Numbered from the stretch's first letter, positions 35,503 to 44,795 are shown. The stretch: 64,000 bases of DNA from Gracilibacillus suaedae (GCF_017599345.1 NZ_JAGFVL010000016.1:1-64000); one strand, 5' to 3'. A program made the numbers and translations. Notes: generated from the letters alone by a model not told the origin.

Positions 35503-35531
35503 AAAAGCTCCCCAAGGAAAAGGGAGCTTTT
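35503..35531 (-). terminator. Terminator of ectABC
   Basis: On the minus strand AAAAGCTCCC/GGGAGCTTTT closes with TACTTTTTTG, between ectC and yueI. Confidence 0.8.
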
Positions 35532-35543
35532 TGGATAAGAAAT

Positions 35544-35601
35544 TTTTAACTATAGGAATGTCTTAACAACTGTTTTAACTATAGGAATGTCTTAACAACT
35601 G
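35544..35601. repeat. Perfect 29-base tandem duplication
   Basis: Two identical, immediately adjacent 29-base copies (35544-35572 and 35573-35601) sit in the ectC 3' untranslated region between its stop and the terminator. They look like a recent slippage or duplication event. Confidence 0.9.
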
Positions 35602-35635
35602 TTAGAAAAAAGGGATAGTTATTCTAACCAATTAA

Positions 35636-36022
35636 TTAATCTTCGTCTACAGGGTATACACCATTTTCGTCGTGTACTTCTTTACCTGATAGCGGTGGGT
35701 TGAATACACAAACCATGCGCATATCTGTTTTGGCACGTAGTAAATGTTCGTCATTTTCATCAAGTGCATATAGTGTATCTTTTTTTATTGGCCATACTTT
35801 ATTATCGCTTAATGTTACAACTTCACCTTCACCTTCAATACAGTATACAGATTCAAGGTGATTTTGGTACCAAATATGTGTTTCTGTGCCTGCTTTAATA
35901 ATGGTATCATTGACAGAATAACCCATACCATCTTTTTTCATAATCAGACGACGGCTAACCCAGTTACCTCCGTCAACATCATATTCAGTTCCTAGTACGT
36001 CTTCTAGTTTTACTACTTTCAT
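35636..36022 (-). CDS. ectC: L-ectoine synthase
   Basis: This 128-residue cupin enzyme cyclises N-gamma-acetyl-diaminobutyrate to ectoine, the last step of compatible-solute synthesis. It has the family start [16 protein letters not shown], the cupin segment [21 protein letters not shown] and the second motif [40 protein letters not shown] precedes the ATG. It is the last gene of ectABC, 47 bases after ectB. Confidence 0.97.
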   Translation of the reverse strand: MKVVKLEDVLGTEYDVDGGNWVSRRLIMKKDGMGYSVNDTIIKAGTETHIWYQNHLESVYCIEGEGEVVTLSDNKVWPIKKDTLYALDENDEHLLRAKTDMRMVCVFNPPLSGKEVHDENGVYPVDED

Positions 36023-36069
36023 AAAATAAATTGCCTCCTGTATTGTCTGTTATATTTGAAAACCGTAAC

Positions 36070-37338
36070 TTAGTTCGTAACGGGATCCTTAACTAAACCT
36101 TTTACACTTTGCTCAATAATATCTAGACCTTTTTGTAGCTCATCTTTTGGAATATTTAATGGTGGGAACAGCTTGAATACTTCATCATTTGGTCCCGCTG
36201 TTTCCATAATTAAGCCTAATTCAAAGCAACGAGCTGTTACTTTCTCAGCAAGTCCTTCAACTTCTGAAGCAATACCTACCATAAATCCACGGCCACGAAC
36301 TTCCCCTTTAATTTCAGGATAGTCTGAAACTATTTTTTCTAGGAAGTTGTAGATGATTTCAGATTTTTCGTGGATTTCTTTTTCAAATGAATCACCTTTC
36401 CAATAGTCAAGTGCTGCTGTCGCAGTCACGAATGCATGGTTATTACCACGGAAAGTACCGTTATGTTCACCTGGTTTCCAAATATCCAACTCAGGCTTGA
36501 TCAACGTTACGGCAAGTGGTAAACCATAACCACTTAATGATTTAGATAAGCAGATTATATCTGGTTTAATACCAGCAGCTTCGAAACTGAAGAATGAACC
36601 GGTACGACCGATACCTGCCTGCACATCATCAATGATTAGTAAAATACCCCAACGACGGCAGATTTCTTCAATTTGTTTTAACCATTCAAAGCGTGCAGCG
36701 TTAATACCACCTTCACCTTGAACCGTTTCCACGATCATTGCGGCTGGAATCGCAACTCCACTACCGTTATCTTCCAAGAATCTTTCTAAATAAACGACGG
36801 TATCATGATCAACATAGTTATCATAAGCCATCGTTACAGTATTTTGTAGTGGAATACCTGCACCTTGGCGTTTCATAGAGTTTCCAGTAACAGACAGGGA
36901 ACCGATCGTCATACCGTGGAATCCACCTGTAAAACTGATAATATCGGTACGACCTGTTACTTTACGCGCTAATTTCAAGGCGCTTTCAACTGTGTTTGTT
37001 CCTGTTGGTCCAGGGAACATTACCTTATAATCAAGATCACGTGGTTTCAAGATCACGTCATCAAACTTCTGTAAGAAATCGGCTTTTGCTGTAGAAGCCA
37101 TATCTAAAGAGTGAGTAATCCCATCACTAGTGATATATTCGATTAATTTTTCTTTCATATGATCATCATTGTGTCCATAGTTAAGTGCACCTGCACCGGA
37201 GAAGAAATCTAAATACTCTTTTCCATCCTCGTCCCACATTTTGTGCTTCTTCGCCTTTGTAAATACGGTTGGGAAGTTACGAACATAACTACGTACTACT
37301 GACTCATGATGATTGATAATATCAATATTTTTACTCAT
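36070..37338 (-). CDS. ectB: Diaminobutyrate-2-oxoglutarate transaminase
   Basis: This 422-residue class III PLP aminotransferase converts aspartate semialdehyde to 2,4-diaminobutyrate. Motifs: [58 protein letters not shown], and the PLP lysine in [14 protein letters not shown]. The length fits EctB. AGGAGGAACTTAAAAG precedes the ATG. It is the middle gene of ectABC, 83 bases downstream of ectA. Confidence 0.97.
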   Translation of the reverse strand: MSKNIDIINHHESVVRSYVRNFPTVFTKAKKHKMWDEDGKEYLDFFSGAGALNYGHNDDHMKEKLIEYITSDGITHSLDMASTAKADFLQKFDDVILKPRDLDYKVMFPGPTGTNTVESALKLARKVTGRTDIISFTGGFHGMTIGSLSVTGNSMKRQGAGIPLQNTVTMAYDNYVDHDTVVYLERFLEDNGSGVAIPAAMIVETVQGEGGINAARFEWLKQIEEICRRWGILLIIDDVQAGIGRTGSFFSFEAAGIKPDIICLSKSLSGYGLPLAVTLIKPELDIWKPGEHNGTFRGNNHAFVTATAALDYWKGDSFEKEIHEKSEIIYNFLEKIVSDYPEIKGEVRGRGFMVGIASEVEGLAEKVTARCFELGLIMETAGPNDEVFKLFPPLNIPKDELQKGLDIIEQSVKGLVKDPVTN

Positions 37339-37421
37339 CTTTTAAGTTCCTCCTAAATGGTTTTATATATCGAATATTTCCGCACTTTCTAATTCAGAAA
37401 ATACGAAATATTACGACAATA

Positions 37422-37934
37422 TTATTTGTTAATAGGCCCGACAACAAACTTTAATTCTTCTTCGTGTTCATCACCAGGGAAAACATCCTCGGTAAAAAAC
37501 TCGCTTGAAGTTATTTCTGTATTAAAGTCACGAGCTAGTTTCTGGAATAAAGATTGCGATGCCTTATTATCTGGTGTAATAGTTGCTTCGACAAACTTGA
37601 CTGTTTCACATGCCTCACTTGTTAATAAGTAATGCAACATTCTCGATGCAATACCCTTACCTCGTTGTGATGCATCAACACCGATTTGCCAAACAAATAT
37701 AGCATCTGGTTTTTTTGGAGGGATAAATGCGGTAATAAAGCCAACCACTTGGTTATTTTCTTTTGCTACGACACAAGTATCACTAAAATACTCACTCATT
37801 AAAAGGTATTTATAGGGAGAATTTGTGTCTAATGTTGATTTCGATACTAATTCCCACATAGATGCTCCATCATTTTTTGTTGGTTTGGAGAATACAACGT
37901 CTAGTGTTGGAGCTTGGTTCTGTACGTTATTAAT
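37422..37934 (-). CDS. ectA: L-2,4-diaminobutyric acid acetyltransferase, predicted ATT start
   Basis: This GNAT acetyltransferase makes N-gamma-acetyl-diaminobutyrate from DABA and acetyl-CoA. The first in-frame ATG/GTG/TTG is at 37859 and gives only 145 residues (MWELVSKSTLDTNSPYKYLL). The frame stays open upstream and encodes the N-terminal family element FSKPTKNDGASMWELV. It then reaches AAAGGAG, a TAA stop at 37941-37943, and ATT codons. The ATT at 37932-37934, 9 bases after GGAG, gives 170 residues, the usual EctA length. The acetyl-CoA motif QRGKGIASRML is intact. It heads ectABC. The alternatives are a point mutation or a sequence error at the start codon. Confidence 0.9.
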   Translation of the reverse strand: MNNVQNQAPTLDVVFSKPTKNDGASMWELVSKSTLDTNSPYKYLLMSEYFSDTCVVAKENNQVVGFITAFIPPKKPDAIFVWQIGVDASQRGKGIASRMLHYLLTSEACETVKFVEATITPDNKASQSLFQKLARDFNTEITSSEFFTEDVFPGDEHEEELKFVVGPINK

Positions 37935-37992
37935 AACAATTTACTCCTTTCTTATTTGGCAATCATTTATTTACGCAAATGATACATTCAAT

Positions 37993-38021
37993 ATAATAAA
38001 GGGATTTGGAATATTCCGCAA
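37993..38021 (-). promoter_or_regulatory. Candidate SigA promoter of ectABC
   Basis: On the minus strand TTGCGG (38016-38021), 17 bases, TATTAT (37993-37998). The spacer contains a perfect 10-base palindrome GGAATATTCC (38008-38017) touching the -35 box, a possible operator. The weak -35 suggests osmotic or activator control. Confidence 0.5.
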
Positions 38022-38544
38022 ATCGCTTATAGCTTGATTAAACTTTATAAATCTTCTTTTATTAACTTGAGCTTCATTCAATTGGAATAACTTTATAAAT
38101 CCTCCAATATTGTCATCTATTCTTACAAATGAGCAAAATTTGATCAAAGTATCAAAGTTTTCTGTTTATTTATTCCCACTTTTTTTCAAAACAAACATGA
38201 ATTTTTAAATAAAAGAGAGGTTAGAACAGTTGGTTATTCATCTTATGAAGTTTTCCTAATAGACTATACCTAAACATTTCGGTCTTTTTATCCAACAATA
38301 CTAGACGTGGATGTAGCTTCATATTCCTTCAGAGCAGCGAATGAAAAGGCATATTGTACGTAGCGTAAGCGTAAAATTATATATCAGCTTCTTTCCCCTT
38401 TTTCTTTTGAGAACTCATCATAACAACCATCCTTTATCACGAGTTTCCGTCTAAATAGTTAATCTAACGCAAATAGAGATTAATATTCTAGACTTTGTAG
38501 TGACTGGCTGCTATTTCGCCAAAGTCGCTCCAAGTGGTATTTGA

Positions 38545-38700
38545 TTCGTCACGTTTCCCCGCTGTACGTTCGTAGATCCGATCTGCTATATTAGTGATAA
38601 AGAAAGTACGAAATCGCAGCCTTTAGCGCCAGGTTCTCTCAGTCAGGAAATTAACAGATGGATCGAAGTGATGGAGCTTAATAAACGCGCAAACGGATAA
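38545..38700 (+). pseudogene. Possible C-terminal remnant of an unknown gene
   Basis: A 51-codon open stretch after a TGA reads ...FVDPICYISDKESTKSQPLAPG... and ends in a plausible basic C-terminus. A second in-phase fragment (DFVVTGCYFAKVAPSGI) ends at the same TGA just upstream but in another frame. It has no start codon or ribosome site. I cannot assign a family; it may be a decayed gene that once lay between the two ectoine operons. Confidence 0.25.
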
Positions 38701-38861
38701 GTCTTTGACTTCATTTAACAGCTCGTCCTAGACAAATCTTCTATTACCCGTGGAGGCTAAGCTAGACAGCTTCAACATTATAAATAAGGTGAAAATGTCT
38801 CTTTTTTAAGCACTTATGTTTAGGTGATGATGAACTTTTGTAGCAAAAAGAGGTGAGTGGT

Positions 38862-40544
38862 ATGAGTTTAACGGTAAATACTATTATGCAATTGCCCGTG
38901 ATGGAAGGCTGTGAAGTAAAGGCAGGTAAGCATGTGCTAGAGCGAAAGCAGATCGAATGGGTTTCAGTTATTGAGCTTCCTGTTGAAAACTTTGTCAGAA
39001 AGAATGAGTTCGTTTTAAGTACCGGTATAGGATGCGAAGATAATCCCAATTTATTAGAATCCTTTGTGCAAGATGTCATTCAATCGAGGGCATCCGTTTT
39101 AGGTTTTGCCACTGGAAGATATATTTATAATATCCCTGATCGAATTTTAAAAAAGGCTAATCAAAATGATTTAATCATTATTGACGTTCCCTGGGAAATT
39201 CGTTTTACGGATATTTGGCAATCTGTGATGGATAAAATTACAGAAGTAAAACAAAAAGAACGTCAAAAGGTAGAAGATGCTAGACAAGAATTAATAAATT
39301 GTGTCCTAAAAGATAAAGGATTAGAAGATATTGCACACACTTTATATAAGTATATTAAAATTCCTGTTGCTATCACAGATGCTGAAAAAAGAAAGAGAGC
39401 ATTGAAGTTTTTTAATAAAGATATTTTGGAAAGTTATAGTCTTGAAGTCCAAGATACCCACTTACAACAGATACCACTATCTGATATAAAATTTCAAGAA
39501 CATCCATTGTATTATCATATGAAAGAATACAAATTTCATAAAGATCGTTTTTTTCAACTGCAAATTCTCAACAACCACAAAGTACAAGGATATATTGTAT
39601 TTCAACCGAGCGATAATAAAGAGTTGACTTGGTTTGTGATGAATGTGCTAGAGCATGCTTTAACAGCCTGTGCCTTATACTTTGTGAAGGAGAATGCCAT
39701 TGAGTTAACCGAGATACGATTAAAAGATAATTTTGTGTTAAACTTAGCTAAAAATAAAATGAAAGTAGATCATCAACTATTAACAAAAGCACATTTATTA
39801 AGTTATGATTTAAATCTTCCTTATGTTTGTATTGTCGGAGAAATTAGACATAAAGATCTAGGATCAGATAAGCATGATACTTTAGATAATCCTTATCACT
39901 CATCATTAAGGAGTTTTAATTATTATATCCAAAAGGAAATTACCTACGCAGGTCATCTGTTTGAGCGAAAAACGATGACTACCTTTGAAAAGGGCGAAGT
40001 GATCCTATATTTGCAAGTAGAGGACCCTTCTTATCATGATATAGCAAACCAATTTTTAGATACGATAGAACGAAGGTTAAGCCAATTGCTTTCAGATATT
40101 GATATTTCTTGGGGAATTGCACTTCAAAAAGAAAGTAAGTATCCATTCTATGAAAGCTATGAAAAGGCAAAAACAGCTCTAGAAATTGGACAGCTGCATG
40201 ATGGTCCTGGTAACAGAACCTTCTATAGTGATACAAGAATTAATCGGCTGTTAATGGCGATATCTCAAGAAGAAAATATTCATGAGATTGTAAGAGATAC
40301 ATTAAAACCATTGTTAGAATATGATAAAAAGAGACAGACAGACCTGATTTTTACTTTTAAGACGTATAACAAATACAAAGGAAATGTTAGTCAAACAGCA
40401 AGAGAACTAAATTTACATCGTCAATCGTTATTGCATCGGTTGCGAAAAATAGAGTCTTTGACCCATTTATCCTTAATCGATGCTGATGATTCCTTTTTAT
40501 TAGAGTTAAGTGTCCGCTTATGGATGCTGAATAAAATAAAATGA
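38862..40544 (+). CDS. PucR family transcriptional regulator
   Basis: This 560-residue regulator has an N-terminal PucR/purine-catabolism-type domain (about 1-125: TVNTIMQLPVMEGCEVKAG, FVLSTGIGCEDNP), a coiled region near residues 130-150, a GGDEF-like/CdaR middle, and the C-terminal PucR HTH (TFKTYNKYKGNVSQTARELNLHRQSLLHRLRKIE). Members are usually activators responding to a metabolite. Its position directly upstream of doeA and its neighbours makes it the probable regulator of ectoine catabolism. AAAGAGGTG precedes the ATG at 38862; a GTG at 38853 overlaps that site. Confidence 0.88.
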   Translation: MSLTVNTIMQLPVMEGCEVKAGKHVLERKQIEWVSVIELPVENFVRKNEFVLSTGIGCEDNPNLLESFVQDVIQSRASVLGFATGRYIYNIPDRILKKANQNDLIIIDVPWEIRFTDIWQSVMDKITEVKQKERQKVEDARQELINCVLKDKGLEDIAHTLYKYIKIPVAITDAEKRKRALKFFNKDILESYSLEVQDTHLQQIPLSDIKFQEHPLYYHMKEYKFHKDRFFQLQILNNHKVQGYIVFQPSDNKELTWFVMNVLEHALTACALYFVKENAIELTEIRLKDNFVLNLAKNKMKVDHQLLTKAHLLSYDLNLPYVCIVGEIRHKDLGSDKHDTLDNPYHSSLRSFNYYIQKEITYAGHLFERKTMTTFEKGEVILYLQVEDPSYHDIANQFLDTIERRLSQLLSDIDISWGIALQKESKYPFYESYEKAKTALEIGQLHDGPGNRTFYSDTRINRLLMAISQEENIHEIVRDTLKPLLEYDKKRQTDLIFTFKTYNKYKGNVSQTARELNLHRQSLLHRLRKIESLTHLSLIDADDSFLLELSVRLWMLNKIK

Positions 40545-40604
40545 TAGGGATGATGAGGCTGAGACATCCAACTATTACCCGATTAAGGGAAACTCTAACT
40601 TTGT

Positions 40605-40795
40605 CTTAATTTTGAAATGAATGTTCCGCTATATAATCGCTCCGGCTGTCCGTTTCCCTTTCCACGGGTTTTTTTCCTCAGCTAACTTTGGTAAGCGAAG
40701 AACGCTTACCAAAGTTAGCTGAAGAGCATGCCCCCCGGAAAGCGAAACGGTCAGCCGAAGCGGTAGTATTACACTCTATTCATGTCAAAATGACC
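40605..40795 (+). repeat. Family A intergenic repeat, copy 4
   Basis: This compact copy has a 19-base perfect stem at 40679-40697/40703-40721, starting CAGCTAACTTTGG, with a 5-base loop. It is flanked by CCGTTTCCCTTTCC and GGAAAGCGAAACGG arms and ends in TATTCATGTCAAAAT as in copies 1 and 2. The palindrome extends the copy 2 stem with extra paired bases, so pairing rather than sequence is conserved. It sits between the pucR-type gene and doeA. Confidence 0.85.
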
Positions 40796-40814
40796 ATAAG
40801 GATTTACTGAAATA

Positions 40815-40935
40815 CACGGTGCTAAACGTCTGTGAGAACCCACTTCAAGCCTCGAGTAACACACAGAAGCTAAGTGGGAATAACAGACGCTAACGCCCTG
40901 ATAAGTTTCACAAATGATGATAGTTTCACTTTATA
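40815..40935 (+). repeat. Family B structured repeat, copy 2
   Basis: This copy has ACGTCTGT/ACAGACG outer and CCCACTT/AAGTGGG inner pairings, then ATGATGATAGTTTCACTTT in place of the full second hairpin. It directly follows family A copy 4. Confidence 0.8.
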
Positions 40936-40941
40936 ACGGCA

Positions 40942-40997
40942 AAATTCCGAACGAATAGACGAATTCTGTGATCAGAATTGGTTATCGTTCGGAATTT
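40942..40997. terminator. Nested long hairpin upstream of doeA
   Basis: A perfect 13-base outer stem AAATTCCGAACGA/TCGTTCGGAATTT encloses an inner AATTCTG/CAGAATT stem. A T-rich run (GTTGTGTTTTT) follows. It may terminate read-through from the pucR-type gene or, as a cruciform, serve as an operator for the doeA operon starting 205 bases later. Confidence 0.55.
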
Positions 40998-41202
40998 GTT
41001 GTGTTTTTAAACCACTTTAGCCTCAGCGGCTCTTTTTTTAAGTGAAAATTGGACATTATATCTTATAATTCGGGGGTTTATGCATGTTGTATGACAGAAA
41101 AGGAAAAACTTCATACAATCTGAACATTACATTTCAACTTGCTGTTTAATAAGATAAAGGTAAGAAATGAAAAGAATTTTTTAGGGGTGGAGGGGGGATA
41201 CG

Positions 41203-42411
41203 ATGTTAGCCTTTGATATTTTAGAATATCAAAAACGTTTAACGAAGACGAAACAACGGATGGTCGAAAACGGCATGGAAGTGTTACTTGTAACAGACCC
41301 AGCTAATATGAATTATTTATCAGGCTATGATGCTTGGTCATTCTATGTTCACCAAATGTTAATTATCATCATTGATGAGCCTCAGCCAATTTGGATTGGT
41401 CGTTATCAAGATGCCAATGGCGCGAAAATTACCACATGGATCTACAACGAAAATATTATTCCATTCCCAGATTATTATGTACAATCATCGATTTATCACC
41501 CAATGGATTTTGTTGCAGAAATTTTAAACCAGATAGGGCAAGGAAATAGAAAAATTGGTGTTGAGATGGATAACTATTATTTCACTGCCAAAGCTCACGA
41601 AAGGTTAAAGTTAGGACTTCCAAACGCTACGTTTAAAAATGCCGATTTATTAGTGAACTATGTAAGAATTATCAAATCAGAGCAAGAAATTGAGTATATG
41701 AAGCGGGCAGCAGAAATAGCTGATCAAGCGATGTATAAAGCAGTAGAAAGTGTAAGAGTAGGGAATAGAGAGTGTGATACGGCAGCAGCGATATATTACC
41801 AAATGATTTCTGGTACGGATGATTATGGCGGAGATTATCCAGCTATTGTTCCATTGCTTCCGTCTGGAGATAATACTGGTGCACCACATCTAACTTGGTC
41901 GGAGAGAAAATATAAAGAAGGAGAGTCTGTTGTTATTGAACTAGCAGGTTGTTACAAGAGGTATCATGTACCAGTAGCTAGAACGGTATCGATAGGTAAA
42001 CCTGCTATGCAGCTTGAGAAAATTGCCCCGATTGTCGTAGAAGGTTTGAATGCTGTTTTGGATGCGGTAAAACCCGGTGTTACTTGTGGAGAACTGGAAA
42101 GGTATTGGTATAACTGTCTCCAAAAATATCGAATTGAAAAAGAAGCAAGACTAGGATATTCCGTAGGTTTAGGTTACCCGCCAGATTGGGGAGAGCATAC
42201 AGCAAGCATTCGAACAGAGGATTCAACGGTTTTACAACCCAACATGACTTTCCACCTTATTCCGGCCTTGTGGTTTAATGACTATGGAATTGAGATTAGT
42301 GAATCATTTCGAGTAACAGGAAATGGCGGTGAAACATTCACTAAAATTCCAAGAGATTTGATTGTGCAAGATCCTTTTCCATTTCAAGAACAAGGTGGAA
42401 TCATCAGCTAG
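41203..42411 (+). CDS. doeA: Ectoine hydrolase (DoeA/EutD-like, M24 fold)
   Basis: This 402-residue protein has a creatinase-like N-terminal domain and an M24 pita-bread C-terminal domain. Characteristic DoeA segments are DPANMNYLSGYDAWSFYVHQ, GRYQDANGAK, GVEMDNYYFTAKA, DYGGDYPAIVPLLPSG and LGYPPDWGEHTASIR. The usual M24 metal ligands are not kept: IELAGCYKRYHVPVART replaces the IDxG...DxTRT pattern. That fits a metal-independent, creatinase-like hydrolase. It opens the ectoine ring to an N-acetyl-diaminobutyrate. GGAGGGGGG precedes the ATG. It is the first gene of a four-gene operon. Confidence 0.88.
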   Translation: MLAFDILEYQKRLTKTKQRMVENGMEVLLVTDPANMNYLSGYDAWSFYVHQMLIIIIDEPQPIWIGRYQDANGAKITTWIYNENIIPFPDYYVQSSIYHPMDFVAEILNQIGQGNRKIGVEMDNYYFTAKAHERLKLGLPNATFKNADLLVNYVRIIKSEQEIEYMKRAAEIADQAMYKAVESVRVGNRECDTAAAIYYQMISGTDDYGGDYPAIVPLLPSGDNTGAPHLTWSERKYKEGESVVIELAGCYKRYHVPVARTVSIGKPAMQLEKIAPIVVEGLNAVLDAVKPGVTCGELERYWYNCLQKYRIEKEARLGYSVGLGYPPDWGEHTASIRTEDSTVLQPNMTFHLIPALWFNDYGIEISESFRVTGNGGETFTKIPRDLIVQDPFPFQEQGGIIS

Positions 42412-42453
42412 TTTTCAAGTTAATTAGATAAGTACTAGATGAGGAGGTATAGT

Positions 42454-43653
42454 ATGAGAGATGTAAAAATGAGTACAAAAGCAGTATGGGCAGGGGAAAA
42501 AGATCAATTAGCTTTCGGTGCCACTCAAGTTCCTGTTGTACACAGTGTATCTTTTGGTTATGACGATATGGATGAATGGTATGAAGTCGCTATCGGAAAT
42601 AAAGAAGGTCATATTTACGGTCGTAATACCAATCCAACCGTAGATGCATTTGAAGAAAAAATAAGAATTTTAGAAGGGGCAGAAGCTGCTACAAGCTTTT
42701 CGACAGGAATGGCAGCGATTAGTAATACACTTGGAACACTATTGTTTCCTGGAGATCGAATTGTTTCCATAAAAGACACGTATGGCGGAACCAATAAAAT
42801 ATTCACCGAATTTCTGCCAAAACAAAAAGTGGACGTGGTTTTATGTGACACAGGGGATCATGAAGCGATTGAAAAAGAGGTAGCAAAAGGATGTAAAATT
42901 CTTTATTTAGAAAGCCCGACAAACCCAACGGTAAAAATCACAGATATTGAACAGATGGCGAAGGCCGGGAAAAAAGCAGGAGCTATTGTCATTGTTGATA
43001 ACACTTTCGCCACTCCGATTAATCAAAATCCGCTTGAATTGGGAGCAGACCTAGTAATTCATAGTGCTACTAAATTTTTAGGAGGGCATGCAGATGCGTT
43101 AGGTGGCTCTGTTTGTGGATCAAAAAAATTAGTAGAAAGTATTTATCATTATAGAGAGATTAATGGAGCAACACTTGACCCAATGTCAGCCTACTTGTTA
43201 TTGCGGGGTATGAAAACGCTTCAATTAAGGATTGAAAAACAAAGTGAAAATGCAATGGCAGTTGCTCGCTATTTGCAATCAGTTGATGCTGTCGAAGCAG
43301 TATTTTATCCAGGATTAGAAGACCATCCGGGCCATAGGATTGCTCAGAAACAAATGAACGGCTTTGGTAGTATGTTAAGTTTCTCCGTAAAGGGTGGGGT
43401 GGATACACTCAGACATCTGCTTCCAAAGCTAAAATATGTGAACCGTGCAGCGCATCTTGGTTCAGTTGAAACGATTGTTGGACCTTCACGCACAACAAGT
43501 CACGTAGAATGTACACCTGAGGAAAGAGCAGCAATGGGGATACCAGAAGGATTAATTCGATATTCAGCAGGACTGGAAGATAAGGATGACCTAATTCATG
43601 ATTTAGAGCAAGCTTTTCACTCTTTGCCAGAAAGTCTATTTGTAAACAAATAA
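42454..43653 (+). CDS. Cystathionine gamma-synthase/lyase family PLP enzyme
   Basis: This 399-residue Cys/Met-metabolism PLP enzyme has YGRNTNPTVDAFEEKI, SFSTGMAAISNT, LYLESPTNPTVKI and IVDNTFATP. The PLP lysine lies in HSATKFLGGHADALGG, and VGPSRTTSHVE in the C-terminal domain. Family members catalyse gamma-elimination or gamma-replacement on homoserine esters, cystathionine or methionine. Between doeA and homoserine dehydrogenase it may act on a (gamma-acetyl-)diaminobutyrate to yield homoserine, which is inference only. AGGAGG lies 9 bases before the chosen ATG. Confidence 0.85.
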   Translation: MRDVKMSTKAVWAGEKDQLAFGATQVPVVHSVSFGYDDMDEWYEVAIGNKEGHIYGRNTNPTVDAFEEKIRILEGAEAATSFSTGMAAISNTLGTLLFPGDRIVSIKDTYGGTNKIFTEFLPKQKVDVVLCDTGDHEAIEKEVAKGCKILYLESPTNPTVKITDIEQMAKAGKKAGAIVIVDNTFATPINQNPLELGADLVIHSATKFLGGHADALGGSVCGSKKLVESIYHYREINGATLDPMSAYLLLRGMKTLQLRIEKQSENAMAVARYLQSVDAVEAVFYPGLEDHPGHRIAQKQMNGFGSMLSFSVKGGVDTLRHLLPKLKYVNRAAHLGSVETIVGPSRTTSHVECTPEERAAMGIPEGLIRYSAGLEDKDDLIHDLEQAFHSLPESLFVNK

Positions 43654-43724
43654 ACCATATTTTTAACTAAAACGAGCAGGGCTATCGCCGAGATTTTCTT
43701 TAAAAAATGATGGAGGTGATGAGA

Positions 43725-44780
43725 TTGACTATGAAGGTCGCTTTTATTGGGTTTGGCGGTGTTGGGCAGGCATTGGCAGAGATTTTCTTGAAGCAACAAA
43801 AGGGTGAAAAGCCGTCTTATGGTTTTGATCCTGAGGTTGTCGCTGTCTCCGATATTATGAAAGGATCTGTGTATCATCCGGATGGTTTAAACATTGAAAA
43901 GTTGTTATCTGCCGTTAGAGAGTCTGGAAGTTTAGATACTTATCCAGATCACACAGGATTAATTAGAGGCTGGGACAGCATGGAAACAATCAAGAATACG
44001 AATGCAGATATGATTGTAGAGGTGACATTCACAGATGTGAAGACAGGTCAACCTGCCATTGATCATTGTCGAACAGCTTTTGAACATAACAAAAGTGTTG
44101 TAACGACTAATAAAGGTCCTGTTGCTTTGGCTTATGATGAGTTATCAGCATTAGCTGAAAAAAATGGGGTGTTCTGGGGGTTTGAAGGCACAGTAATGAG
44201 CGGAACACCAGCTCTCAGATTACCCGTCATGACATTAGCAGGAAATGAAATAACAGAAATTAAAGGTATCTTAAATGGGACGACTAACTATATGATAACG
44301 GAAATGGAAAAAGGTAAGACGTATAAGGAAGCATTAGAAAAAGCTCAAAGCTTAGGCTATGCAGAAGCAGATCCAACTAGTGATGTGGAAGGTTATGATG
44401 CAAGATATAAGACAGCGATTTTAGCGAATTATTTAATGGGTGAAAAAATAGTATCAGAAGAGATTTATTGTAAAGGAATTAGCGATTTAACAGTAGAGAT
44501 GGTGAAAGAAGCCTTAGATAAAAATCAAAAATGGCGTCTGATCTCACGCTTAACTAAAAAGGAAGATGGTTCAATTGAAGCTTCTGTTATGCCAGAATTA
44601 GTTAATGATAATGACCCATTAGCTGGTGTTAATGGCCCGACAAATGCGATTGTTTACGAATGCGACTTATCTGGTCCTATCATGTTAACAGGTGCAGGTG
44701 CAGGGCTAATGGAAACAGGTTATTCACTTTTTATTGATATCATTCATTATCATCGCCACAGAGCTCTAACCAAACTTTAA
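43725..44780 (+). CDS. hom: Homoserine dehydrogenase
   Basis: This 351-residue protein has the NAD(P) motif FIGFGGVGQALAE, an NAD-dependent substrate domain with TNKGPVALAYDEL and FEGTVMSGTPALRL, and GILNGTTNYMITEME plus GYAEADPTSDVEGYDARYK. It lacks the C-terminal ACT domain of the biosynthetic Bacillus enzyme, so it should escape threonine feedback, as expected of a catabolic copy. I chose the TTG at 43725 because GGAGG lies 8 bases upstream; an ATG at 43731 is possible. In this operon it would oxidise homoserine to aspartate semialdehyde. Confidence 0.9.
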   Translation: MTMKVAFIGFGGVGQALAEIFLKQQKGEKPSYGFDPEVVAVSDIMKGSVYHPDGLNIEKLLSAVRESGSLDTYPDHTGLIRGWDSMETIKNTNADMIVEVTFTDVKTGQPAIDHCRTAFEHNKSVVTTNKGPVALAYDELSALAEKNGVFWGFEGTVMSGTPALRLPVMTLAGNEITEIKGILNGTTNYMITEMEKGKTYKEALEKAQSLGYAEADPTSDVEGYDARYKTAILANYLMGEKIVSEEIYCKGISDLTVEMVKEALDKNQKWRLISRLTKKEDGSIEASVMPELVNDNDPLAGVNGPTNAIVYECDLSGPIMLTGAGAGLMETGYSLFIDIIHYHRHRALTKL

Positions 44781-44795
44781 TAGGGGGTGAATTTC

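Larger units (their letters stand above)
37935..38861. other. Long intergenic region between ectA and the pucR-type gene
   Basis: About 925 bases between divergent genes. The ectA-proximal part is AT-rich and holds the ectA promoter and two 13-base direct repeats AACTTTATAAATC (38041-38053 and 38089-38101). The stretch from about 38480 to 38760 is less AT-rich and has coding-like composition, with a possible gene remnant at 38545-38700. No intact gene is credible. Confidence 0.6.

Noticed and set aside
37825-38037. 70-codon frame on the plus strand opposite the ectA start
   Set aside because: It is antisense to the conserved ectA N-terminus and the ectA promoter, and has no ribosome site.
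41203-42411. Xaa-Pro dipeptidase assignment for the M24 protein
   Set aside because: The metal ligands are lost and the diagnostic segments match ectoine hydrolase instead.
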